From Norana najaformis (Eukaryota > Annelida > Clitellata > Crassiclitellata > Hormogastridae), in NCBI GenBank assembly GCA_964023275.1, contig OZ029927.1, positions 8,913,720-8,977,719 on the forward strand: DNA of 64,000 bases, given 5' to 3'. The position numbers were made by a program, and so were the translations under genes. How positions within the stretch are numbered: position 1 is the first letter of the stretch; each line of letters starts with the position of its first letter. The notes beneath the pieces are model-generated. The model ran no database searches. It was not told where the DNA came from and saw only the letters and a program-made list of their open reading frames with translations. This document shows, one piece after another, positions 35,065-48,146 of the stretch.

Positions 35065-38000
35065 CTGGTAAACGAAACAGTATACAGTTTTCTGTAGCTT
35101 CAACAACAGCTTGTAGTAACTCAAGGCGCATTTTGCTTTGCATTAATTTCATAACGAGATAGCTCAGATAGGTATATAGATATATAGACAGATGGGTAGG
35201 TAGGTAGGTAGGTAGACAGATAGATACATAGATGGATAGGTAGGTACGTACGTACGTAGGTAGGTAGATGATAGAAAGATAGACAGATGGACGGGCAAAC
35301 AGACAGATGGATAGATAGGTAGGTAGGTAGGTGGTTGGTAGGTAGGTAGGTAGGTAGGTAGGTAGGCTTATTTGAATACTTTACGTGGAGAACCTGTTTG
35401 GGCATTTGCGTGAGACAAGAGCCCATGCACAATAGGCAACAATTTATAGCCCCACAATGCAAATAGGCTTTAACAGTCAGAGACCTTCACACTGGGTTGA
35501 GTGTTTCTGGCGGTAGCACCTGCATTAAAGTATTGTATTGTGCTGTATCGTTCTATTGCAGTACAATCAAATAGGATCCAACAAGAAGAACCTTACAAGG
35601 CTCGACTACTGTCATTCAATAAAAATGACGCACCAATTGAACACCAGACGCACAAGTGAAGGCAGATACCGTAGTAGTTCAACCGCACGACCAACCATAA
35701 GGTACAGTTAAACTTTAATCGTAATCGTAATCGTAATCGTAATCTCGAGATTTCTACAGCGCTCAACGAAAGCTAAGTCGCGGGAACCAGCTTATTCACA
35801 GGCGCTCAGTCAAAACAAAATCGATAGGCAAAAGGGTCAAGATCCAGGAGTCAGGCACTCAGACAGTCGGACGGCTACGGTGGATGCTGTTTGAAATTGA
35901 AGCGAGAAAAGAGATAAGAGGAAGAGGAAGAATCAGGATAAGATTTCTGGTAAAGAAGTGTTTTCAGTCTTGAGTGAAAGACCTGCGCAGAAACTGAAGG
36001 AGGTGAAGTGTTGGTGAGTTCGTATGATTGACCAGACAACTGTCGCAATTCTGGCGGGAGTTTATTCCAAAGGGGTGGGGCAGCTATGGCTATCGAGCGA
36101 TTTCCAAATTTTAAGGATGAGGTGACGGGAGGGCGAAGAAGTGTTAGGACAGATGAGGAGCGGGTTGAACGGAGTGGTTGGATAGTAAATAATTGACGAA
36201 GATAGGAGGGTTGGGAGGATTGAAGTGTGTTGTAGGTGAGGGATAAGACCTTGTACTCTATTCGTTCTGGTATTTTAAGCCAGTGCAGTGATTTGAGAAC
36301 AGGGGTGATGTGATGGTGTTTGGGGGTTTTGGTGACAGCACGTGCGAGAGCATTCTGGATAGCTTGTAGGCGATGTATCTGGGTTGTGTAAAAAGGTGGC
36401 GTGATGGCCGAGTGGCTAGGGTTTCATATGTGCGGCCTAATCGTATTGTCGAACTACTATGATCCATAGTTTGACAATGCTAGCCTTTGTCTGTTCATAT
36501 CCCAATCGTACACAGGCAGACCTGATTATACCTATGACCTAAATTCCAAATACTGTACAGTATAACTCCGCTACATATTTATCTGTGCCAGTCCCAAGCC
36601 TGGATGAACGAGGAGGGTTGGTCGGTAGGGTGCAGATTCTACCGGCCGTAAAACAAAACAAAAAACGACAGAAGACGATTGAATTTTGATTCTTCCTGTT
36701 CCCCTTATCTCACTTTCCGGTTCAGTTCCAAGCACCATCCACCGTAGCCATCTGGCTGTCTACCTGCCTTACACTTGGATCTTGACCTGGAACCGAATCT
36801 GATGCTACCTGCCTATCGCTTTTTTGACTGAGTGCCGTGAATAAGCTGGTTCCCGCGACTTGGCTTTCACTGGGCCCTGTAGACATCTCCAGCTTACGAT
36901 TACGATGTCAGGGGCACAGGGTGAGCCTGTTGGCACAGGACAGGGAAAAGTGGAAATCTACATTGAAGCGTGCGATCGCCACCAACTGGAGATGAGCCCA
37001 TGGACTTAAGACTTCCTCTTATCCTTCTTTCCGCTCCAATCCCAAACCACCCACCGTAGCTGCCACGTTGTCTCTGCCTGACTCTTGGATCTTGACCTGG
37101 AACCGAACACTTTTGCCTATCGATTTGTTTTCACTGAGCGCCTGTGAATAAGCTGGTCCCCGTGACGTGGCTTTCGTTGGGCGCAGCAGAAATCTCGGAA
37201 CGACGATTACGAAAAGAAGCACATTATCTAACCTTCCTTGCACGAAGGCGTGTGTCCTGTCCAGTTGCCGTACTGACACGTGAGATAGGTGTCGCCAGCT
37301 AACTTGAACCCAGTGTTGCACTTGTACTTGGCTCGGTCTCCGTGATTCAGCGAATGGAACCGGACAATACCGTTGTTGATCTCAACTGGACGTTTCGTGC
37401 ATGGAGCTGCAGTGCATGCCGGGAAGAATGGGTGACCGGAAACAAAACAAGAAACGTCCGCCACTTGTGATTAGATATAGAAAAAAACGAAGTCCAGACC
37501 ATAGCAAATATGGTTGAAGTCGTGATCGTGATCGTAGTAATTATCATCATCATCGTCGTCGTCATCGTCATCATCATCATAATCATCATCATCGTCATCA
37601 CAGTCATCGTCATCGTCATTATCATCATCATCTTTGTAATAATCATGATCGTGAACATGTTGATTGCCTAATGATTGTCAGTAAGAGAAGATCATGATGA
37701 TATGATGATGATTATTTCTGTCATGATGACTCATGATAATTCGTTTTTCGTTTCGACTTTCAGTTTATCTGTTTTCACTTTCGTCTCAAACTACCGGATA
37801 TAGTTTTCATTTTGACTTTCTATTTGGCTCCAATTTGTTATGGCTAGTTTCGATTTGTAATTTTTCAATTTCCTCTTCCGGTGAAGCTACGATTTCCACT
37901 TCTGGTTTCGGTGTCTGTTTCAATGTGAAAAAAGTAAATATTCGACAATGAATGCTGCGTAAATCATTCAACTTTAGCAACCGCATACCTGGAAGACACA

Positions 38001-41000
38001 TCGGGAGTCGTGTCCAAGTACCATTGTAGCAATCCGGATATTCATCGTCGCTCACGAATCCACTGCTGCAAGTATAGCGGAGCCGACTGTTGTGGGTTAT
38101 AAAGTTGCCGACCTCATAGCCTTGGTCAAGGGTACCATTTGGTATCAATGGCAACTCGCATTTACCTACGAAGAAGCATATATGTATGCACCGGTATAGG
38201 TTATCAGTATGTTTTGGCCAAGGAGAACAATAGTCTTATCAATAGTCGTAATCGTAATCTCGAAATTTCTGAAGGGCTACTTAAAAGCTAAGCGCAGGGC
38301 ACTAGCTTATTCACGAGCGCTGCGTGAAGCCAGTGAGATTGTCCAAAGATGTCATGTCAAGAACCAATTGCGGTTGCCAGAAGACCAGAGAGAGAAGGGG
38401 AGAGGAGCCGTTAGGGAGGGTTGTGTTTAAGCTGAGAGAAATGGAAAGGCGGCATATTCGATGGATCAGGGTGGGATTTCATGAAAAGGTGATACATATA
38501 CCAACTAAGGCATATACGTACTGTTTCATTTGACTATGCTCAACATAGGCCTACATTTGCAAATACAACTAAATTTTAGTATGCCAAATTTAGGGGCTAC
38601 GGCAACCATTACGCCTTCTATGAATCGCCATTGATAACCTAATAAAGAGTAGGATTGTAATCAATTGATTACTGCTACCGTACAATTATGCTAGTTATTG
38701 TTGTGCGCTGGGTCTGCATGGCTCGACGAAGGTGCCTCGGTACGTAGTTTACCAAGTACTGGTACAGTTATATCATTTTCTTATTTCCATTTATTTATTT
38801 GTGCTGTCCATTAATTTCTTCCGGCAGAGAAAACCTGGTAGTTCGAAGCTTTTCACAAAATATAATGTTTTTACATAAAATACCCGAACTATTTGTGAAT
38901 TCACGATTAGTAAGCCTAAGCCTATACCAGGCAAATCGTTCGAGTGGCTTGAAGTGGAACCGAGTGACTGGATTTGATTAGTTTAGATGACGATGGATGA
39001 ACGTGGGGGCTTACTCCAGCACTTTGGAATCGGGTGTGACCATTCACCGGTCTCCTGACAAGTCGACGAGGGTGAAGTTCCTTCAAATGTCGTGCGACCA
39101 AAACACCTGGAAAATGTATCATGAACTCCAAAGCATCTGGGAAAAGTATTATAAACTCCAAACCATAACAGAATTGTACGTGTAGAGATCTTTTAATCAG
39201 ATGCGTTCTTTAAACAGGGGCTCAGTTTTTAGCAAGTTTAGCTGTCTACCTATCTATCCACTTTAGATACATATGTACGAACGTTTCTGAATACCTGCCA
39301 TCAACACCAACTCCATAACTAACTAGTAACAGAGAGATCAAGCGAAATATACACCCACTTACCTACAATTTCCACCTACCAACCCACCCACCCACCGACA
39401 CACGCACCCATCTACTCATCTACCATTCCCAGCTAGCAGGCATTCTAAAGCGCCATCTCTTGAACTATCTGTACAGGGGATGGCTCACCGGAAGACAATG
39501 ACGGATCCAAAGGTTGTCTTCTCACCGTCCAAGTATCCGTTGTAGAAAGGACCAGGTCGACCGCAATTCACCGCTAACGGTAAACAAAAAAGTACAACCT
39601 ATTAAGTTATATTCGGCAGTAGCAGTAGTGGTAGTAGTGGGAGTGGGAGTGGTATTAGTGGTAGTTCTTGTGGAGGCGGCAAATGGAGAATCGCGTATTA
39701 CTACAACCTCATAAACGGGAACCGCGATAACCGGGAAAGTCCCCGTTTCGGAATTCCATTAATTTCACCTTTCTGGCATGCCAAATGGGTACCTAAGGTT
39801 GAAACTATGCTTTTTTAACTGTCCCCGTTTTCAGCCAAAATTTTTCATTTCACTATAAACGGTTGTATTTTCTGATGCCAGACTGTTCCAAAACGGAGAA
39901 CTGAAATACCACGTTTCTCGAAATTCTTACGGTCACGTGATCGATGACATCACCCCATGCGATTGCAGAAGTAAGCGTGCAAGTAGGCAGGCATTGCATA
40001 TCCACTGATAGCATAAGTAAGGAGCTATCTAAAAGATAAATTATTGGCAAATATGTTTATAATTTTTTATAACCTGCACTTTTTCTCTTTCTTTTTTCTT
40101 TCACAAATTTAGAGCGTCTTACACTTAAGAAAACTAACTTTACGACAACAACTGAATGATCCATAGGCCTATCAGTTGCATTTTATGATGAGAATTGCAA
40201 ATTCGTCAACAGAAATATCAAAATAATCTAGAAAACAAAAATTAAACTTCTCTACACCACACGCATACGACTACAAAAAATGCGAAGTAGATTTCCGTTA
40301 CAAGAACTAATGTCTTCGTAACAAGCCTCGAAACTTCCTAGCTTTAATTGTAATCGTAAACTCGAGATTTCTACAGCGCCCAATGAAAGCTAAGTCGCGG
40401 GAACAAGCATGTTCACAGGCCCTCAGTCAAAGCAAAATCGATAGGCAGGAAGGGTTTATTTCCAGGTCGAGATCCAAGAGTCAGACTTCTACTGTTGGTG
40501 TGTTTGGAATGGGATCGGAAGATAAATCGCGACTGCGACTACCGCAACTGCGACGACTGCGAAGACTGCGACTACCCCGACTGCGAAGACTGCGACGACT
40601 GCGACTGCTAATACTGCGACTGCGGACTGCGACTGGAATGGAATCGGAAGGATGAACAAGGGGAAAAGAGGAATCATGACTGCGACTGCGACTACCACAA
40701 CTGCGACTGCGAAGACTGCGACTGCGAAGACTGCGACTGCGAAAACTGCGACGACTGCGACTGCCACTACCGCGACTGCGACTACCGCGATTGCGACGAC
40801 TATTGCGACTGCGACAACTGCGACTGCGACGAATACTGCGACTGCGACGACTACTGCGACTGTGACTACCGCGACTGCGAAGACTGCGACTGCGACGACT
40901 GCCACTACCGCGGCTGCGGCGACTGCGACTGCGACCACTACTGCGACTGTGACTACCGCGACTGTGACTACCGCGACTGCGACGACTGTGACTGTGACTA

Positions 41001-44000
41001 CCGCGACTGCGAAGATTGCGACTGCAACGACTTCGACTGCGAAAACCGACTACCGTGACAGAGACGACTACTGCGACTGTGACTGCGAAGACTGCGACTG
41101 CGAAGACTGCGACTGCGACTACCGCGACTGCGACGACTGCATTTATTGAGATGATGTTTCTGCACAACTCCATTAATAGAGATAATGTTTCTGCACAACT
41201 GTAACTGCAACTCGCACGTAGGTCCGTGCTGCGGGCCTGCGACCTAGCCGGAAGGCCGTTGCTCCGCACGAATCTGTGTATATGTGTACATTCAAAGTGA
41301 CCACAGTACTGTCTGAACTATGTGGTAGATATATATATATTTATATATATATATATAATGACTACAATTCTGTTTCTGAACTATGCGGTAGAAGGTCTCG
41401 AGTATGTGTATATATATATGCTTTGTATATAATAAGTATATATGTCACCACTTTTACGGTGGACAGTTATGCTGTATTCATAGACGTTAACTTCCTCTAG
41501 CGAATGCCAGTGAAAAACCGATTTTGATATTTCGATTAGTGACAGCGTGCAAAGGTTGTATTTCCGTTAGTAAATCTCGCTTTTTGGTCCTTTTCAATAA
41601 ATCGCGTATCGATGAGGGCACCATGCAAATGTGGATACGCACATTATTCAATCTGTCTGTCAGGCGTTATTTATAGGCCCAGCTCTGGATTTAGAAACCG
41701 TGGAGGCGAGGTGGGTGAGTGGTAAGGCGTCGGTCATTTGTCCCTTGGTACCTAGTTCAATTCCTGGTATATCACTCTAATACCTATATACATAGATACG
41801 TGCATACAGTCATACATACTGCTGTCAGAAGAACTTCGGGTTTGACGTTATAAAATGATTGTGGAGAGTTACCCTTAGATTTAAGACGAATGCAAAATGC
41901 TCTTAAACTCAGTTCAAAAATTCTTGTCAGTGATAATCATCCTACTTTAGGAGCTCTTAAAGATCATTGGATGAACTTGTATCGTACTAAAAATACCAAA
42001 GCGGCTAATACTTTCCTGATTCACAGTAGAGTATTACACTCATCCAACCGATGTTTATATATATTATGCCCTACAAAAACCCTAGGCCTGCTGGCTGCAT
42101 TTATAACACTCTATGAGGTAACTACGGTCGATGACTTCAATAACACCAGCCACTCCTTCACTCTGCGTTGTATCCATTAAGAACTGCGTCGTAAGCGCCG
42201 CGTCTTATTAAAGCGGTTATTTATTTATTTATGTAGATGTAAATTTTATTTCGCCACAAAAATCGGGCAGCGCACAAACCTACTGAACACAAATACGAAT
42301 ACAAAGAAAACTTTGACTACAAACTAACTAATAGAATACCGTCCATAAACATTAGCACAGAAGTCAGGAATATAGAAATTTTGCAAAACATTATAATAAT
42401 CACAAAGCATCCCTTTCTGTGGTTGCGCAAACAATTGTTTGAAAGAATACTGTTTCACATTAATATCAGCCTGAAGCGACAAACAGCCAGCATACATGCA
42501 AATGTCTCTCGGACAATGAATGTTATTTACTTTGAAAAGCCTCCAAAATATTCTGTTCCATGTATTTGTCAACCTTGCATACTCACTTTTGATGAGTGTA
42601 ACACATTCACATGCATAGATAAGTATTGGTTTACAATGTGCCTCGAATAAACTTAAAGGACCATTTCATCCATGCTTCCTTTAGCTTTAGAAAGAATATT
42701 ATTAACAGCCTTATAAAATTTGCAAATTGTTTCAATAAAACTTAGTTTAAACTGTTTTCCGACAGTCAAATAGACTCTTAAGTATTTTTTCTTTATCAAC
42801 ATACGGTGAGCTTAAACCAGAAACAATCAAACATTCACACAGCTGTTCATAAGCACTACCCATCCTGAGCAACATTTATTTTGCTACATTGAACTTTATA
42901 TCCAAATAGTATGCTTCTAATTCGCAAGTGATAATCATTTTATTATTTATTTATTTATGATTATTTATTGGTATTTTATCAATTTATTATTTATTTATTT
43001 ATTATTATTTATTGTTATTTATTGTTTATTTATTTCTTATTTAAATATTTCTTTATTACTCGATTTATTTGTGCATTTATTTTAATATTTTGTTACAAAG
43101 GTGAAATTCACGATGACTTACGAGATATCTAAAAATATATAACATCAGATCAACAGCTATTTTATTATATGTATGTATATATATATAATCAGCCTCGTCA
43201 TCATCATCATTTTCGTCATCACAATCATCATCACCATCATCAATTATTCTAAGTTAGGCGCATAGATGATTTCCGCCCTAGGGTAGCATCCCTTTATATT
43301 TATAAATTCCTGAAAAAAGCCTCAGTAGATCGCGATCTCCATAACATAAGCATGCCAAATATGTTAAGATATTGATTTTATCATCAGAAATAAAAAGATT
43401 TTAAATACCCCGATTTCCGTGTTCAGGGACTAGGTCCCCTGTTTGTGGGATATACAGGTATAGTAGTAATAGTAGCGGTAACAGTAGCGGTTGCGGTGGC
43501 GGTGATGGTAGCGGGAGAAGCAACAGTAGCAGCAGTAACAGCAGTAGCAATAACGAATTCCAGAAAATGCTCCTTTTACTATTTTTTTAATTTGGAAGGT
43601 TCATTTTTTCCTGGGGTAAAATATAAATAAATTAATAAATAACAATATTTAAAATGCACAGAAAAAGATGTTATAAGCAGTTTTGTACGACAGTAAATCG
43701 CTGTATATTTCTGTAATGGAAAGTAATTGTTAGCCTGCTCTGTTGCAGCCTTGATTGTGATTCCAGAATGCAGTTGTTAGAAGTCCTTGTGCACCCCAAT
43801 AGCGGCGCTATAGAAGTTCTAGATTAGCTCAGATTTGATAACCGTACTCACTGACGCACACGGAGTCATTTCCGCTCCACCTGCCGTCCTGCTGGCACTT
43901 GCGCACAGGTGATCCTTCCAGCTGGAACCCTCGCAGACAGGTAAACGTTGTTATGGCGCCGTACGTGGAATCGGTGCCATGGATCTGTCCGTTGTTTGGT

Positions 44001-47000
44001 GCCTGCAGCCGCGGGCATCTCACAGCTACAGCAGACAACAAATGAGCACTTCAAAATCATGTCTTCGAAATCAGCGCTTTTCTTAGGTGCCCAAAAGGAG
44101 CAATATAAATGTCCCCATACATACTTGTTTGCTGATAACTAAACATACCGTAACACACTCAGTCGGGCAGCATCTAATCTAATCTAATCTAAATTCTAAT
44201 CTAATCTAAATTCTAATCTAATCTCGTCAGATCCAATCTAGTCAGATGCAATCTAGTCTAGTCTAGTTTAATATGATCTATTGAATCGAATCTATACTTA
44301 AAATTAGTCCTTATTCCCCAGACTGACCATCATTCTGCAAGGTCGTCTGATTGCCTTTCTCTGGTCATATTTAGGACTGTTCTCGATTAAGGGGCTTTTT
44401 CGTTTGCTGGACCTAAAGTTTGGAACTCTCTCCCTGTGTCTGTTCTTTTTGCTCAGTCGCTTCTGTCATTTCATTCTCAATTTAAAACTTGCCTTTTTCA
44501 AACTGCTTATCCGCCGTAGGCTGCCTTTTTGTCTTGTGGACTGACCTTCTGGATATTAACCTGATTTCGACTTGGCTTTGGTGCTCCATCGCTTGATGCC
44601 TGTGCATTAGACACGATCCAAGAGTGAGGCGGCTACGGTGGATGGTGTTCAGAATTGGAGTGATAAGATAGACAAGAAGAGGTGGAATCAGAATAAGATT
44701 TGTGGAAGAGGAGTGTTTTCAGTTTTGAATGAAAGAACTGCGCAGAGATTGCAAGGGGAGAAGTGTTGGTGAGTTTGTACGATGGGCCATTTAATTGTCG
44801 TAATTCTGGTGTGAGTTTATGCAAAAGGAGTGGGGCAGCTATGGCTATTGAGCGATTCCCAAATGTTAAGGATGAGGTGACTGGAGGGCGGAGAAGTGTT
44901 AGGGCAGAAGAGGAGCGAGTTGAACGGACCGGATGAATTGTAAATCACTGACGAAGATAGGAGGGTTTGGGGGATTAATTATGTTGTAGGTAAGCGATAG
45001 AACTATAGCGGTGCCTGGAACATTTAACTCTGAGTTCAGTGATACGGCGCACGCTGCTTAAACATCGCAATCGCAGCTATGTTAATTACAACTTGTTTTT
45101 CTTCAACTAAAACATATAGAAACAAAAAAAAAGTTGATTTTCTTATTTCAATTTCTACCAAAAAGCTAATTTTGGACTCTCATAAGCTTTAATTGTTTTT
45201 TAAAGCTCAAAAATTTACTTCTTGAACTCTTCGTTGGATACGTAATATACTCATAGAAAATGATTGACTTACGGCGACACATTGGTAGTGTCCCAGACCA
45301 CTGTCCGTCGGCGGCACAGACTCTGTACGGCCTCCCAACGAGTTCATACCCCTCGACGCAAGTATATTTCACCCGGTTCGGGTAGACGAACACATTTCCT
45401 TCTCGCTGCCCGTTCGGGGTGTCTCCCGGATGGCCGCAACGACGAGCTGTAATGGAAACAATCGGGAAATAGACAGTTAAGATTATTTCATCATTTTGTT
45501 TGTGGATTTACCACATAAAATCGCTTTTATTCAGAATGCTATGAAAATCTTCGTTTCTAAGTCTAGTTAGTCTCGACATGGAATCAGAAGTAAGTAAGTT
45601 AATAATGCATTCGTTAACACCCCATGTGTGTCCATCGGTTCAGCGCGGAATCGTAGGCATGGATGACTTACAGCGGTCAGACAATAAGAGCAAGACGGTG
45701 CAAATAGGTCTTAAGCCGCTTTACAGAAATTTATGGAGGGGCTCTGTCATTTCGTATGCGACTAATGTAGAGAGGTAGTAAATAAGAATATCAAATGGGA
45801 CAAACGTCTTTAGTGTTGATTTCGTCGATTCGTGATCATCATTATCGTTCTTCATCAACGTCGTTACATAAGAGCCTAATGGCCCTTATAGACCCTATCG
45901 GCAAATCGTAATCGTAATCTCGAGATTTCTACAGCGCTCAACGAAAGCTAAGTCGCGGGAACCAGCTTATTCACAGGCGCTTAGTCAAAACAAAATCGAC
46001 AGGCAAAAGGGTTCGGTTCCAGGTCATATTTCATTCATATTTCTCCAAACCTCGCTTCATTTGGCCACTTGCATAGTGTTGCGGTAACTTAATGCAATAG
46101 GCCTACACTGAAGTGCAATGCACAATCCAATCAGTGCAGTTTACAACAATGTCATTAACTGAAATGTATTGCAATGTAGGTCAATTGAATGTACTGCAAT
46201 AGATTGTAATGTGTGCCCTGTTCTGTTTGTTTCCCTGACCTATCCGATTTCGACGGGGTTTCTTCAACGGATTATAATTTTTTACTACGATTTCACTTGA
46301 AGCGACAATCGATTGATGTCTTTTGCATTATGAAAACGGCGCTATATAATTCATTCTATTAAAATTGTGTAGGGCCTACTGCAGTTAACTGAATGCACTG
46401 CATTGAGAAATGCTACGCAATCAGGAAAATATAATCTAAAGGCATATATGCGAATATACGGTCCGTGCACCTGGATCTTAAATGGTGTGGCGCCCATTCA
46501 AAGGGGCAGCGATGGTTAATGATCTCGTCCGATTAATTTATTGAAAAATGAGCAGGGTCGAGGCCATACGGTCGCTTTAGAAACACATGCACATTTGCAT
46601 TTACATTTTACATTTAGCCTACATATGTGTGTGCGTATGTACATTTACGTTTTGCATGTACATATGTGTGCATATAGGCATCTTTAATACAGTACACTTA
46701 GCTGAAGGTAAAATGCGAAAAGGTAAAACGTCAAAAGGTAAAAAGGTAAAGATTTCTCACGTGAACACGTCATCCTGGGTCCCACCCATCGTCCCTCTCC
46801 GACGCACATGGCTCGGAAGAATCCGTCGAGGCTGTAGCCGGCCGTGCACGTGTAGGTGAGCTGGGTGCCGAGAGGAAAGACCTTCTGGCCAGTGGGTCCA
46901 TCGTGCACTGCATGGTCGACGACCGGAGGATCTCGACACTTTCCTACACCACGTCCGTCGAAAGACAACTACATTCAGTTCTGTTTGTTTATATAGCGCA

Positions 47001-48085
47001 TATATTGCATATGGATGCAATTTATTTTGTCAAAATAATCCTTTTAAGCTGGCAAAAATTAAGTAAATGTAGCTTTTAATTATAAATTTTTATATAGAAA
47101 AGAAATTATTCAGAGGTGCTCTCTACCCTAGCCTAATTGTAATCGTAATCTCGAGATTTCTACAGCGCCCAACAAAAGCTAAGTCGCGGGAACCAGCTTA
47201 TTCACAGGAGCTCAGTCAAAAGTCGATAGGCAAGAAGGGTTCGGTTCCAGATCGAAATCCAAGAGTCAGACAGGCAATCAGACGGCTGCGGTGGGTGGTG
47301 TTTGGAATTGGATAAACGGTGCTAAATATCAGAAAGTTCATAAGTTAGGAAGCAGTGCTCAGGTAACTAAAAGAGTCAACACTGGAGGTCTCCCGCATAC
47401 ATATAGAGCCAAAGCAACGAATTTAATTAAGAGTTTACATATGACATCGTGTTTAGAGTTCCTGGACCGCGTTGCCTCAACGACGAGGAAAGACGACAGG
47501 CGATGAGGTCCGTCATCCGGTTTCCTCACCATTTTCCACAAATTTAGTTCATTAGGGCGCGATTTGTGATTAGTCACAGTGGGTTTAATTTAAGGTATGA
47601 CCCTTCTTGTCTATCCATTTTGTTTTGACTGAGCGCCTGTGAATAAGTTGGTTTCCGCGACTTAGCTTTAGTTGGGCGCTGTAGAAATCTTGAGCTTACG
47701 ATTACGAAAATAGTTCCATATGAAATGGTAAACTACAGCACATACAGATACAACACAGCACTAAACAAGTCAATATAACACAGTACAACAGAAGAAGTAC
47801 AATACAATGATCCTACAGTACAATACAATGCAGTAGCGTACCTTCGTATTTGTACGTTGAGGAGATGCTGTGGTCCTGGTGGCAAGTGGGAGCGTCTCCG
47901 TTCCAGTATCCGTCGCCCTGGCAGATCCGCTCGGCCAGTCCCACGAGCCGGTATCCGTCGTCGCAGTGGTAACGGACTTTGGCACCAAAAGTGTTGTATG
48001 GAATGATCTCGAACTTCCCGTTTAATAACGTCTTCAGACTCTCGCACTTAAGGGCTTCGAAAACAGTCGAATATTTCAACATAAT

Positions 48086-48146
<61 letters not shown>

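Noticed and set aside
36390-36480. Leucine or serine tRNA gene
   Set aside because: Only the A-box side is tRNA-like; it continues into a repeat tail.
40481-41269. Arginine/serine-rich 262-residue frame resembling an SR protein
   Set aside because: Translation of the GACTGC array; equally long alanine/threonine and alanine/valine frames exist in other frames.
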